Source of the DNA: Candidatus Nitrosocosmicus agrestis
Lineage (GTDB): Archaea; Thermoproteota; Nitrososphaeria; Nitrososphaerales; Nitrososphaeraceae
Length of the DNA stretch: 64,000 nucleotides
Assembly: GCF_008389435.1 (NCBI RefSeq)
Contig: NZ_VUYS01000001.1
Coordinates: 124,001-188,000 of the forward strand
Reading direction: 5' to 3'
The position numbers and the translations under genes are program-made. The notes beneath the pieces are model-generated. The model was not told the origin of the DNA, ran no database searches, and saw nothing but the letters and a program-made list of their open reading frames with translations. Below, in pieces: positions 17,109 through 26,064 of the stretch. Position 1 is the first letter of the stretch, and every line of letters begins with the position of its first letter.

Positions 17109-18482
17109 ATGAATGGCTATAGCAATAAGACCAACGTAAAACCTTTGCATATTGGTTTTGATGACACTGATTCGGTAAATGGTAGATGTACTACCCATTT
17201 ATCATATCTAATAACAAAAACACTTTTAGAAAGATTTCAAGTCGAGTTTTTGGATTTACCCCTTTTAGTTCGACTAAATCCAAATGTTCCATTAAAAACA
17301 AGAGGCAACGGAGCTGTTTGTTTAAGGATCAGAGGAAGAAGTCAAACGCATCATGAAAGAATTAGAGCAGAAATAGCACAGATGATAGAAAACTACTCAG
17401 AAATAGGCAACGGAGCAAATCCAGGAATAGTGTTTTACGAAAATGACACCATAAGTAATGATTTGATTCAATTTAGTGAAAATGCAATGGATTCCATTCT
17501 CAGCAAACAATTGGCCATAAAAATAGCCAAAAACAATAATATAGAATTTATAGGTTTTGGAAAAGAGTATGGGCTTGTAGGAGCCCTCGCAGCCGTAGGG
17601 TGTACGTTGAATTCTGATCACACATTTGAAACAATCGCATACAGAAGTGAAGAAAATTTAGGTACACATAGGGATACAGATTGGCTCAGAGTAAAAAAAT
17701 TAAGCGAAGAAACATATCCATATACCTATAACAATTTTGACCAAAAAAATTTTAGAGTATTGATCACTCCGCATGGCCCGGATCCTGTATTCTGCGGCAT
17801 CAGGGGAGAAGATCCTCTACTCACGTCCTATTTTCTGAAGAATTTGTGTATTAAAGAGCAGTTAGATGGATATATGATATTTAGAACAAATCAAGGTACA
17901 AATTTACATCTGACAAGGGAAAAAAGTGTGCAAGAAATCATGCCTTTTATGTCAGGAGTTATCAATTGCAAAGTAATCTCAACTCCATTGACAATCAAGG
18001 GTGGCCATGTGATTTTTAAGATAAAAGACAAGTTTAACAAAGTATTACCAGTTGCAGTCTATCAACCTACAGGCCTGACCAAGCTTGTAAGTTTGTTACA
18101 TCCAGGAGATAGAATAGAAGTAGGATATGGCGTACATCTAAAATCAGAAAACCAGCTAACTCTTAACTTGGAATATTTGATCATTAAAGAACTTGTAAAG
18201 ACGTATGAGGAAAAAAATCCGATTTGTAATAAGTGTCTAAAAAATATGAAATCGGAAGGTATGAACAAGGGATATCAGTGTAAAAGATGCAAATCAAAAA
18301 ATAGAAGTAAAGAAAAGCTATACATAGAAACAGAAAGAAAAATTGGATGTGGTTTATACATTCCAGAACCAATTGCCCATCGTCATTTAACAAAACCCAT
18401 CAATAGGTATGGGATGGAAAAATCTTTTGACAGATTAGAGATTTTGAATATAATCAAAACCATAAAATGGATAGAAAAGTAG
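17109..18482 (+). CDS. tiaS: tRNA(Ile2) 2-agmatinylcytidine synthetase
   Basis: Adds agmatine to C34 of the AUA-decoding tRNA-Ile, an archaea-specific modification. The N-terminal kinase-like domain begins HIGFDDTDSVNGRCTTHLSY, the family's signature. RLNPNVPLKTRGNGAV and GLVGALAAVGCTL follow. An OB-fold region and a C-terminal zinc ribbon (ICNKCLKNM, YQCKRCKSKN) complete the 457 residues expected of the family. ATG start at 17109. The TAG stop (18480-18482) overlaps the 3' end of the convergent initiator-tRNA gene by three bases. Confidence 0.93.
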   Translation: MNGYSNKTNVKPLHIGFDDTDSVNGRCTTHLSYLITKTLLERFQVEFLDLPLLVRLNPNVPLKTRGNGAVCLRIRGRSQTHHERIRAEIAQMIENYSEIGNGANPGIVFYENDTISNDLIQFSENAMDSILSKQLAIKIAKNNNIEFIGFGKEYGLVGALAAVGCTLNSDHTFETIAYRSEENLGTHRDTDWLRVKKLSEETYPYTYNNFDQKNFRVLITPHGPDPVFCGIRGEDPLLTSYFLKNLCIKEQLDGYMIFRTNQGTNLHLTREKSVQEIMPFMSGVINCKVISTPLTIKGGHVIFKIKDKFNKVLPVAVYQPTGLTKLVSLLHPGDRIEVGYGVHLKSENQLTLNLEYLIIKELVKTYEEKNPICNKCLKNMKSEGMNKGYQCKRCKSKNRSKEKLYIETERKIGCGLYIPEPIAHRHLTKPINRYGMEKSFDRLEILNIIKTIKWIEK

Positions 18483-18500
18483 CGGGGGGTTGATTTGAAC

Positions 18501-18525
18501 ATACGGCTGGTTTATAAAACGCAGT
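18501..18525 (-). other. tRNA-Met intron 2 (T-stem, 25 nt)
   Basis: On the transcript, GCGG-TTA-CTG pairs with CAG-CCGT-ATG: a central helix GCGG/CCGT, bulges TTA and ATG, and an inner CTG/CAG helix. Cutting after the second base of each bulge restores the T stem GGTTG/CAACC exactly. Confidence 0.88.
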
Positions 18526-18560
18526 AACCGCTCTGCGGGTTATGAGCCCGCCGGGATAAC

Positions 18561-18577
18561 CTAGCCCCTAAAAAGGT
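18561..18577 (-). other. tRNA-Met intron 1 (D-loop, 17 nt)
   Basis: On the transcript, AGCC-AGA-CCT pairs with AGG-GGCT-AGG: a central helix AGCC/GGCT, bulges AGA and AGG, and an inner CCT/AGG helix with a TTTT loop. Excision joins GCCAG to GTTATCCC and restores the conserved D-loop GG. Confidence 0.88.
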
Positions 18578-18619
18578 CTGGCTTCCCCACCCCGCTAACT
18601 AATATTCTAATACAAGGAG

Positions 18620-18629
18620 TATATATACG
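18620..18629 (-). promoter_or_regulatory. TATA-like element for initiator tRNA
   Basis: On the minus strand CGTATATATACT lies about 24-33 bases upstream of the first tRNA base (18596), the expected place for a TATA box. The tRNA-Leu gene has a similar TAGAATAT-containing upstream region. Confidence 0.5.
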
Positions 18630-19102
18630 GTATAGATCGCCCTGAAAAAGATTTTTCAGCCTGTTTTTTACCTTGAAAAATTTCATTTTTGATTTCAATT
18701 AAAAAATCAAGAGATGATATTATGAAATCCGGTTTGATCTTATGTTTTATTGATTCATCTGATAGTCAAGTAAAGTGCACCAGAGGTGAAATAGATATGG
18801 CCTCAATATGCCTGCATTGGCCTATGTATACGTACATTTTAACATTGTAATTCTGATGAAGGAAAATACTTTTTTTAGTTTTTACCGACTGTTTTATATT
18901 TAAGATTTAATCTTTTGAAATGTAAAATACAAGAGTTATCCATGAGCTGTCTTCACAGATAACTAATCAAATTTAGGCAAAGAATCCAAAAATCAAGTTA
19001 ATTGAAAAAAATCAAATGAAAACCCCATTTTACTCCTCTGCACAGTTACCTAAATACAAATTAATTTTAATTTAATCAAATTATTATCAAAACATAATCA
19101 CA
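18630..19102. other. Gene-free spacer between two minus-strand tRNAs
   Basis: About 470 AT-rich bases without a credible ORF. Near the Met-tRNA promoter there is a perfect 8-bp inverted repeat, CTGAAAAA-GA-TTTTTCAG (18642-18659), whose function is unknown. Confidence 0.4.
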
Positions 19103-19147
19103 TGCGGGAGGTGGGATTTGAACCCACGGACCCCTAAGAGATGAGGT

Positions 19148-19163
19148 ATCTCAATCCCTGGTT
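19148..19163 (-). other. tRNA-Leu intron at 37/38 (16 nt)
   Basis: Central helix CTCA/TGAG with bulges GAA and ATA. Cutting GA|A and AT|A leaves the loop CTCAGAA next to CCTCA. The outer helix TGAGG/CCTCA exists only after the other intron is gone. Confidence 0.82.
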
Positions 19164-19170
19164 TCTGAGC

Positions 19171-19184
19171 ATCGTGTTTTTAAA
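19171..19184 (-). other. tRNA-Leu intron in anticodon stem at 30/31 (14 nt)
   Basis: Central helix CGTG/CACG with bulges AGT and ATG and a minimal TT/AA inner helix. Cutting AG|T and AT|G joins TGAG to G and builds the 5-bp anticodon stem. Confidence 0.82.
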
Positions 19185-19240
19185 CTCACGCCTTTGACCA
19201 GGCTTGGCAACTCCCGCATAAAATATTTTTGAAAAGTCCA

Positions 19241-19248
19241 ACATATAT
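19241..19248 (-). promoter_or_regulatory. TATA-like element for tRNA-Leu
   Basis: AATATATGT on the minus strand lies about 25-32 bases upstream of the first tRNA base at 19217. Assigned by position. Confidence 0.45.
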
Positions 19249-19268
19249 TCTAATAAAAAAGGAAAACA

Positions 19269-20195
19269 TCAGTCCAAATCCCTATCTCCAACTAAATTAA
19301 CAAAAATATCATCAAGAGTTATAGGAGTAACAGAAAAAGACAAATTTTTATGGACCAATGTATCTGATAATTCTCTGACGGTATTCTCAAATGTGAATAA
19401 CCTTACAGAGTCAGAACTTAAATTAACAATTTTCCCATATGAACCGAACAGATCCTTTAAATCTGAAATATTGATATCTTTGGAGGTATGTACATCGATC
19501 CTAGTATGATAGTTTAAAGTACCTTTCAAATCAGCCATATTTCCTTTTGTTATGACTCTACCTTTGTCAATGATAAAAATAGAATCAGACAATATTTCAG
19601 CTTCATCCATATAATGGGTAGTCAAAACAATTGAAATTCCTTTATTTTTCCAATCCTTAATAATAGACCACACTTGACGCCTAGATACCGGGTCTAATCC
19701 AATGGTAGGTTCATCCAAAAAAAGTAGAGGAGCTTCTGTGGCCATTGCCATTCCCACTAGAATTTTTTGTTTCATACCTCCAGACAAATTTAAAGCTGGA
19801 ATATCCTTGACGGAATACAATTCTAGTCTAGTAAGTATATCTGTGGTTTTCTGTGCCGCAACGTCCTTTTTTTCACCGTTTATTTTTAACCAATTATAAA
19901 CATGATCCCATGGTGTCAATGCCCTTAAAGGTCTACCCTCTTGAGGAACAATAGAAATTTTTTGTCGTATCCTTTCAGGATATCTTGTCACATCGTCTCC
20001 AAATACAACTACTTTTCCTGAGGTAGGTAATAGCTGAGTTGAACAGATGCGAATGAAGGTAGTCTTACCCGCGCCATTACGTCCCAACAAAGTAGAGATT
20101 TGTCCCTCTTTGATCTGTAAGGAGATATCGTCTAGCGCTTTTTTGTCAGAGTTTTTATAGATCTTGCTTACATTTGATGATTCGATAGCAAACAT
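19269..20195 (-). CDS. ABC transporter ATP-binding protein (drug/export type)
   Basis: The 308-residue ATPase has Walker A LLGRNGAGKTT, a Q-loop IVPQEGRP, signature LNLSGGMKQKIL, Walker B LLFLDEPTIGLD, and the H-loop LTTHYMDEAE. A C-terminal extension of about 90 residues (LNYHTRIDVHT to IFVNLVGDRDLD) matches the DrrA/CcmA-like exporters whose C-terminus contacts a separate ABC-2 permease. No permease gene is adjacent on either side: a tRNA lies downstream and dnaJ upstream. The partner is therefore encoded elsewhere. The dnaJ stop is 32 bases upstream, so read-through transcription from the chaperone operon is possible. Confidence 0.85.
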   Translation of the reverse strand: MFAIESSNVSKIYKNSDKKALDDISLQIKEGQISTLLGRNGAGKTTFIRICSTQLLPTSGKVVVFGDDVTRYPERIRQKISIVPQEGRPLRALTPWDHVYNWLKINGEKKDVAAQKTTDILTRLELYSVKDIPALNLSGGMKQKILVGMAMATEAPLLFLDEPTIGLDPVSRRQVWSIIKDWKNKGISIVLTTHYMDEAEILSDSIFIIDKGRVITKGNMADLKGTLNYHTRIDVHTSKDINISDLKDLFGSYGKIVNLSSDSVRLFTFENTVRELSDTLVHKNLSFSVTPITLDDIFVNLVGDRDLD

Positions 20196-20227
20196 TTGAG
20201 ACTAAAAAAATTGATGTTGAACTGTGT

Positions 20228-21358
20228 TTAGAACCATTTATTCTTAAATTCCTTAGACAAATCCTTTAGCAGATTCTTTTGTTTATCGTTAATTTTATCT
20301 GGAAGTTTCACCTCTACTTTTACATACTGACTTCCTCTTCCAAACTTCCCATACCTTGGCAAACCTTTGCCTTTTAGTTTGAAAATCGCATTAGCTTGTG
20401 TGCACTGAGGTATTTTGAGTTTTTCAGTTCCATCGATAGTTGGAACTTTTGTTTCTGTTCCCAATATCAAATCGATAAATGAAATATTGTAATTATACAT
20501 CAAATCTCCATCCTCAAGAACCTTGAAAAGCTGATGAGGCAATACATGAATTCTCACTAGCAAGTCCCCATTTACACCACCTTGGACGCTCTCACCTTTT
20601 CCAGAAATCCGTAAGGTTACGCCATCTTCAACTCCCGCGGGGATATCAATCTTTAAATCATTTGATTTTCTAATTTTGCCGTTTCCATGACAAACATTGC
20701 AAGGTTTCTCTAAAATCCTCCCTTCCCCATGACATGTATTACATGTATCTAAAGAAATAAAAGTAGAGAATTGATTTTGATTGTAAACTCTCCTAGTTTG
20801 GCCTTGTCCATTGCAAGTTGGACAAATTTTTGGGCTGGTCCCTGGAGCTGCACCTGTTCCTGAACATGTAGAACAATTTTCAATAGTAGGAATTTGAACA
20901 TTCTCCTTTTTGCCTTTCACTACTTCTTCCAACGTCATTGTTACATCATACAATAAATCCCGCCCTCGTCTCATTCTATTTGAAGACCTAGAGTTGAAAC
21001 TAAACGGATCACCACTAAATCCACTTCTACCTCCACCCATGCGGCCAAAAATTTGTTCAAAGATATCACCTACGTTACCAAATCCCATATCCTTGAATAT
21101 TTCAGCGAAGTTATCCTCAGAACCTCTAAATACTTCCTCGCTACCAACATGTCCATAAGTGTCATATCGTTTTCGTTTCTCTTGGTCAGACAGTACAGCA
21201 TATGCTTCTGAAATTTCCTTGAATCTTTCTTCTGCGTCTGGTGACTTGTTACGATCAGGATGATATTTTAAAGCTAATTTTCTATATGCAGATTTTAACT
21301 CATCATTAGTAACAGATTTCTGGACACCAAGTACTTCATAATAATCTCTTTTACTCAT
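20228..21358 (-). CDS. dnaJ: Chaperone DnaJ
   Basis: Hsp40 co-chaperone that delivers unfolded clients to DnaK and stimulates its ATPase. The J domain (residues 1-70) contains the HPD motif in [10 protein letters not shown]. It is followed by a Gly/Phe-rich segment with [12 protein letters not shown], four zinc-finger repeats ([32 protein letters not shown]) and the two substrate-binding beta domains. The 376-residue length is standard. It is the last gene of grpE-dnaK-dnaJ, 32 bases after dnaK. Confidence 0.97.
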   Translation of the reverse strand: MSKRDYYEVLGVQKSVTNDELKSAYRKLALKYHPDRNKSPDAEERFKEISEAYAVLSDQEKRKRYDTYGHVGSEEVFRGSEDNFAEIFKDMGFGNVGDIFEQIFGRMGGGRSGFSGDPFSFNSRSSNRMRRGRDLLYDVTMTLEEVVKGKKENVQIPTIENCSTCSGTGAAPGTSPKICPTCNGQGQTRRVYNQNQFSTFISLDTCNTCHGEGRILEKPCNVCHGNGKIRKSNDLKIDIPAGVEDGVTLRISGKGESVQGGVNGDLLVRIHVLPHQLFKVLEDGDLMYNYNISFIDLILGTETKVPTIDGTEKLKIPQCTQANAIFKLKGKGLPRYGKFGRGSQYVKVEVKLPDKINDKQKNLLKDLSKEFKNKWF

Positions 21359-21390
21359 TTCAAATCACAAAAAAGAAAAAAAGTTGGCTT

Positions 21391-23316
21391 TCAAACACTA
21401 TTTGATTTGTTATTTGTTTCTGAATTTGTAGAAGTCGATGATGAAGGCCCACTTGATGTTTGACTAAAAGAATCTTCATTTGGTGGGGGCGGTGAGGATG
21501 TATTTGATGATCCATCAGGCCCTGCTTCACCAGGAGTGGAGGTTCCAGAAGCATTTTGTTGGACTGATTGATATGCTGCTGTACTTATTTCGGCTAGGAT
21601 ATTTTTTAGTTCAGTTATTTTTGTTTTAATAGTATCTATATTATTGGTGGCAATAGAATCCTTAAGTTCTTGAACTGATTTGTTAACCTTCTCTTTTTGT
21701 TCTGTAGTTACTTTATCTTTGAGATCTTGATTAACCAACTTTTCTGCAGAGTATATCAGGTTATCTGATTCGTTTTTAATCTCTGCTTCTTCTCTTTTCT
21801 TCTTATCAACTTCTGCGAATGCATCTGAATCTTTCTTCAATTTTTCAATCTCCTCTTTGGACAATTTGGAACTTGCAGATATAGTAATTTTAGATTCCTT
21901 AGACGTAGCAAGATCCTTTGCAGTTACGTTCAAAATTCCATTTGTGTCTATATCAAATGTTACCTCAATTTGAGGCACAGACCTAGGTGCGGGAGGAATA
22001 CCTGAAAGATTAAACATTCCTAAGGAAACACAATCTGCTGCCATGGCTCTTTCTCCCTGTACAACATGTATTGTTACCGCTGTTTGATAATCAGCTGCTG
22101 TTGTGAATACCTTACTTTTTTTAGTTGGAATAGTAGTATTTCTTTCGATCAGTGTTTCTTTAAGTCCACCCATTACTTCAACTCCCAGAGTTAAGGGGGT
22201 AACATCCACCAAAAGAATATCAGTTGAAACCTCTCCAGAAATAATTGCACCCTGGATTGCGGCTCCCAAAGCTACTGCTTCCATTGGGTCTACTCCACGT
22301 TCGGGTTCTTTATTCATTACAGATTTTACAAACTCTCGGACTATGGGCATTCGAGTAGGACCTCCAACTAGTACAATTTTATCTATATCAATGGCAGACA
22401 ATTTTGCGTCTTTTATCGCTTGCAGCATAGGATTTCGGCATCTTTCGACTACTGGTCGAAGGAGCTCCTCTAATTTTGCGCGGTTTAAAGGAATAGCAAA
22501 ATTCTTTGGTCCAGTTGATTGATCATAAGCCAAAAATGGCAAGTTAATTTCTGTTGTTACAATATTAGATAACTCAATTTTTGCTTTTTCGGCAGCTTCT
22601 CTAATTCGCATCATAGCAGCTTTATCATTCTTAACATCTATTCCGGATTGATTCCTAAATTCATTAACAAGGTAATCTATCAATATGTTATCCATATCTG
22701 TGCCACCCAGTTGAGTATCACCGGAGGTACTCTTTACTTCAAAGACGCCTCCACCCATTTCCATTATGGTGACATCCAAAGTTCCTCCTCCAAAGTCAAA
22801 TACCATAATTTTTAAATCACTTTGGACTTTATCGAGTCCGAAAGCTAGAGAAGCAGCAGTAGGTTCATTAATTATTCTTACAACTTCTAATCCGGCAATT
22901 TCTCCTGCATCCTTGGTTGCTTGTCTCTGATTATCATTAAAGTATGCAGGAACGGTAATTACGGCTTTATCGACAGTATCGCCAAGAAATGCTTCAGCAT
23001 CTTTTTTGATTTTCTGAAGAATAAATGCGGATATTTGTTGGGGGGTATATTCTTTTCCAAAAACCTTAAACTTGTAATCGGTACCCATTTTCCTTTTGGC
23101 AGCGATAACGGTTCCCTCTGGATTTGAAAGCATTTGACGTCTTGCTGGCTCACCAACAAGTAGATGGCCATCTTGTGCAAAGGCAACTACTGAAGGAAAA
23201 GATTTTCCCCCTATTGATGCACCCTCAGCGGCTTGTATTATAACTGGCTTTCCACCACTCATAGAAGCAGCAGCAGAATTACTTGTTCCTAAATCAATTC
23301 CTATTATTTTACCCAT
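21391..23316 (-). CDS. dnaK: Chaperone DnaK (Hsp70)
   Basis: ATP-driven chaperone of 641 residues. The nucleotide-binding domain starts [11 protein letters not shown], has [15 protein letters not shown] and a [10 protein letters not shown] motif, then a substrate-binding domain with [11 protein letters not shown] helical lid is followed by a Ser/Thr/Asn/Pro-rich tail of about 50 residues in place of the bacterial EEVD-like end. Archaea are generally thought to have acquired DnaK by transfer from bacteria. The start codon directly abuts the grpE stop (23317), so the two are translated together. Confidence 0.97.
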   Translation of the reverse strand: MGKIIGIDLGTSNSAAASMSGGKPVIIQAAEGASIGGKSFPSVVAFAQDGHLLVGEPARRQMLSNPEGTVIAAKRKMGTDYKFKVFGKEYTPQQISAFILQKIKKDAEAFLGDTVDKAVITVPAYFNDNQRQATKDAGEIAGLEVVRIINEPTAASLAFGLDKVQSDLKIMVFDFGGGTLDVTIMEMGGGVFEVKSTSGDTQLGGTDMDNILIDYLVNEFRNQSGIDVKNDKAAMMRIREAAEKAKIELSNIVTTEINLPFLAYDQSTGPKNFAIPLNRAKLEELLRPVVERCRNPMLQAIKDAKLSAIDIDKIVLVGGPTRMPIVREFVKSVMNKEPERGVDPMEAVALGAAIQGAIISGEVSTDILLVDVTPLTLGVEVMGGLKETLIERNTTIPTKKSKVFTTAADYQTAVTIHVVQGERAMAADCVSLGMFNLSGIPPAPRSVPQIEVTFDIDTNGILNVTAKDLATSKESKITISASSKLSKEEIEKLKKDSDAFAEVDKKKREEAEIKNESDNLIYSAEKLVNQDLKDKVTTEQKEKVNKSVQELKDSIATNNIDTIKTKITELKNILAEISTAAYQSVQQNASGTSTPGEAGPDGSSNTSSPPPPNEDSFSQTSSGPSSSTSTNSETNNKSNSV

Positions 23317-23994
23317 TTAGTCTTCTTCTTCTCCTTTTGTATTCTCTTTATTATCAGTATCGATATTTTTAATTATCTTTTTGGAAACTTCTACTAAGCT
23401 AGGACGCAGAACACGATCATTTAACAAATAACCTTTTCTAATTTCCTTAGTAACCATATTTTCTTTTGCATTTTTATCTTCAACGTACGAAAAACCAATA
23501 ATTTCATGAAAATTGGGATCAAAGATACTATTTACAGCCTTTATTTCCTTAACATTTTCTTTTTCCAAGGAAATATCAATGTTTTTAAGGATGTTGGATA
23601 ATCCTTCAAGTATCGAATCTTCCACTTTATGATGCTTCAACGTATCTAATGCACGTACAAAGTCCTCACGTAAATTGATAATTGTGGACAACATCTCAGC
23701 TTTTGCAGCAATCAATCTCAGATTATTTTGTTTTTCAACGTTCTTTCGGTAATTATCAAAATCTGCTAAACTATACTTTAGTTTATTAAAAGTATCATCA
23801 TATAATTTACGATAATGCTCTAAATCATCTCGTGCTTCCTTGAGTTCAAGGGCCAGTTCCTCTACAGAAAAATCATCATGGGAATTTAATTTGTTTTTAT
23901 TTAAATTGGTATTATTATCATCGTCATCATCTAATAATGCAGGATCATTATCCGGATCATCTTTTCCCCGATCATTTCTTTCGGTTTTATCCAT
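23317..23994 (-). CDS. grpE: Nucleotide exchange factor GrpE
   Basis: Releases ADP from DnaK. The 225 residues comprise an acidic, low-complexity N-terminus (DPALLDDDDDN), a long coiled-coil dimerisation helix (ALELKEARDDLEHYRKLYDD), and the C-terminal beta-wing domain with the conserved FDPNFHEIIGF and IRKGYLLNDRVLRPSLVEVSK motifs. It is the first gene of the operon. The region upstream (23995-24128) should hold the heat-responsive promoter. Confidence 0.95.
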   Translation of the reverse strand: MDKTERNDRGKDDPDNDPALLDDDDDNNTNLNKNKLNSHDDFSVEELALELKEARDDLEHYRKLYDDTFNKLKYSLADFDNYRKNVEKQNNLRLIAAKAEMLSTIINLREDFVRALDTLKHHKVEDSILEGLSNILKNIDISLEKENVKEIKAVNSIFDPNFHEIIGFSYVEDKNAKENMVTKEIRKGYLLNDRVLRPSLVEVSKKIIKNIDTDNKENTKGEEED

Positions 23995-24128
23995 CGGTAT
24001 TAAATTTAGATAAATCTAATAATTACATATCGATTACTGGTTGAGTCACAGAAATCCATGTTAGAGTTTTATCACATAATGTAGGTCTAACTAAAAGCAA
24101 AAGAAAGTGACCGCTACAAAAAAGTCAA

Positions 24129-24560
24129 TTAGGCATAATTACTTTTTATCGATGACCGAGCTCCACACGCTTCGCAAATCATAAACCCTAGTTTTTTAAC
24201 TTTTTCAGTTCGGGTATCTGGACTACCACAAACAGGGCATATTACATAGTCTTTTACGTATCTGTCGATAAGACCAGCGAAGGAAGAGACAGGTTTCCTG
24301 CCCAAAAAAATAACTCTCTCACCAGTGATGTAGCCTGCTGATGCTAGTTCTTTGTTAAGGTAAAGCAATAATTTTTCGGGATCACGTCGAAGAGCCTTGG
24401 GGAAATCCATAAAGTTTCTAAAGATGGTTCTCTGGCCAACCCATATTACACGTGGTGTAGGAACTTCAAGTCTGGAAACCTCCTTTTTGACGACATTTCC
24501 TAGTTTATTTTGTAATCTATCGAGCAAAGCCAGGTACCCGGTTTCGTCTTGGATTGACAT
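24129..24560 (-). CDS. eif2b: Translation initiation factor aIF2, beta subunit
   Basis: Part of the aIF2 heterotrimer that brings initiator Met-tRNA to the small ribosomal subunit. The 143-residue protein has the expected helix, alpha-beta core (TIFRNFMDFPKALRRDPEKL) and a C-terminal zinc ribbon with CPVCGSPDTRTEK and FMICEACGA. ATG start. It stands alone between grpE and the gene-poor region. Confidence 0.93.
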   Translation of the reverse strand: MSIQDETGYLALLDRLQNKLGNVVKKEVSRLEVPTPRVIWVGQRTIFRNFMDFPKALRRDPEKLLLYLNKELASAGYITGERVIFLGRKPVSSFAGLIDRYVKDYVICPVCGSPDTRTEKVKKLGFMICEACGARSSIKSNYA

Positions 24561-26064
24561 ATGCTAAAGGATACTACAAACCATTTAATTTACGTTGTGA
24601 ATATACATGTCTAACAAGAATCGAAATACTCGCACTGAATTTGTGAATGCAAGTAATAAGAATTATGAAAATCGATAGTATCTTAAAAGTTATACTTAAT
24701 TTATGATTCTCCGTACCTAGCGTTGTATTAGATCTTGTATAACTAGAATATCTTAGAAGTGTCTTTTTATCGATCTACTTGTGATTCGACTAACATTTGT
24801 CAATTACTAATTATTTAGTCACAGGAGGCCCTCAGAAGTCTGAATAAACACTTTGTTTAGGATATTTCGTAAGCATTTTCCATATAGCATTTGTTATATT
24901 ATGAATTTCTACAATTTGTCATGAATGGCATGTTTGAATGTTCAATGGATGCTCTTTTTTTGATAAATTCGGGATTATCTTTTTTTGTTGCTTCACATTA
25001 TCTAAGTTCATAATCCACCCATTTGACCAATATGGATGGCATTATTAGTGGCAATCTTTTTACATGAGAATTCTTCTACTCTCAATCATATATACATCGT
25101 ATTCTCCAGTAATTTGGATAATTATCTTTACAGATCTTGTAAATGGATTTCTCTTCTTTCTTGGTCTTTAGTCTTTGGTCTTATTCTACAATCCCCAGAA
25201 AATTGGAAAATACTTTATTTTGCCAATCTCTTTTGATTATCAAATATCATCTAATACAGCGTTATACTTGTCCAATTCAAAGGAATTTTTTCAAGATTTA
25301 GGTTATGGGAAGTCAGTCTATAGAAAATAAAACCATTTGAAAGATATAGCTATCCACATTCTTTATATCAATAACCGTCTCAAACAATCAATATGCGTTG
25401 ACAAATTATCTTCTATATTCGTATGCTATATAAAAAAATCATAGATTTTATCTTTCACTTTCACTTTCACTACCTAGATTTCATTTTTCTAAATAAAGAT
25501 ATGATCACAATTTACATACAGATAGGCCACTAGCAAGGTTGTTAAAGATTCTAAACTAATACAATCCTTTGCACACTGATAACCATCTAGATATATCTAG
25601 ATCTGATGAAAATAAATAAAACAACTCTTTATTACCCAAAGTATAAAATATCTCAATTTTAAGTGCTACTACTTTTTATAACATAGCATAAGGGCACAAG
25701 AAGTAAATTAATAAAAGATTTGGTAACACAATTAACAATGGTCATTCTTAACTTCGCTATAACACCCGTATATAAAAATCATTAATTTTAAACATATACT
25801 AATATGTCACTCAAGATAGGCGATGTGAGCTTCGATGGAACTGCAGTGTTAGGAAAACTGCATTTACCTGCTTTGTGAATCAAATTACAAAGCATTATGA
25901 CTGATTTTAAGACGTCATACAGATTAGCGATAATCCAGCCCTTTAACAAACATAAAATAATAAAGTAATAATTGTAAATGCATACATTAACTCATATCGA
26001 CCCAAAATTATCATACACGATATTTCAAAATTCAAGTAAATAAGAGGTCTACTATTTCTAACTT
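24561..26064. other. 1.5-kb gene-poor AT-rich region
   Basis: No convincing gene is visible over about 1500 bases. The longest open frame (25036-25236) has an unlikely composition. The only protein-like trace is a 24-codon peptide at 25804-25878 that resembles the beginning of a peroxiredoxin. The stretch may be decayed accessory DNA or contain unrecognised RNA; I found no tRNA or obvious long hairpin. Confidence 0.45.
25804..25878 (+). pseudogene. Possible peroxiredoxin N-terminal remnant
   Basis: The ATG-initiated peptide MSLKIGDVSFDGTAVLGKLH resembles the first strand and helix of 1-Cys/2-Cys peroxiredoxins (GDxAPDFTA...GKIxF). It ends at TGA after 24 codons, before the catalytic cysteine, and no continuation is clear in other frames. 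The similarity is short, so this is tentative. Confidence 0.22.

Larger units (their letters stand above)
18480..18596 (-). tRNA. Initiator tRNA-Met(CAT) with two BHB introns
   Basis: Removing two introns gives a perfect 75-base cloverleaf. The acceptor is AGCGGGG/CCCCGCT with discriminator A, the D stem GGGA/TCCC, and the anticodon stem GCGGG/CCCGC around CTCATAA. The T arm is GGTTG-TTCAAAT-CAACC. The A1-T72 pair and the GGG/CCC anticodon stem are archaeal initiator features. Intron 1 (17 nt, 18561-18577) splits the D-loop GG. Intron 2 (25 nt, 18501-18525) splits the T stem between positions 52 and 53. Both junctions fold into bulge-helix-bulge sites with 4-bp central helices and 3-base bulges. 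A naive search would miss or misfold this gene. Confidence 0.93.
19103..19217 (-). tRNA. tRNA-Leu(CAG) with two introns
   Basis: The 115-base gene gives an 85-base leucine tRNA once 14-nt and 16-nt introns are removed. The acceptor is GCGGGAG/CTCCCGC plus A, the D arm GCC-AAGCCTGGTCAAA-GGC, and the anticodon stem TGAGG/CCTCA around the loop CTCAGAA (anticodon CAG). A 14-nt variable arm TCTCTTAGGGGTCC and T arm GTGGG-TTCAAAT-CCCAC follow. One intron lies inside the 5' anticodon stem (30/31) and the other at the canonical 37/38 site. Without both removals no leucine anticodon stem forms, which makes this reading compelling. Confidence 0.92.

Noticed and set aside
18480-18596. Reading this as a degenerate tRNA pseudogene
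   Set aside because: The apparent insertions have perfect BHB geometry, and their removal restores every stem, so it is an intron-containing functional gene.
25036-25236. 66-codon ORF in the gene-poor region
   Set aside because: Composition (Trp, Ser, Leu-rich, no domain-like pattern) and isolation suggest a chance frame in AT-rich DNA.
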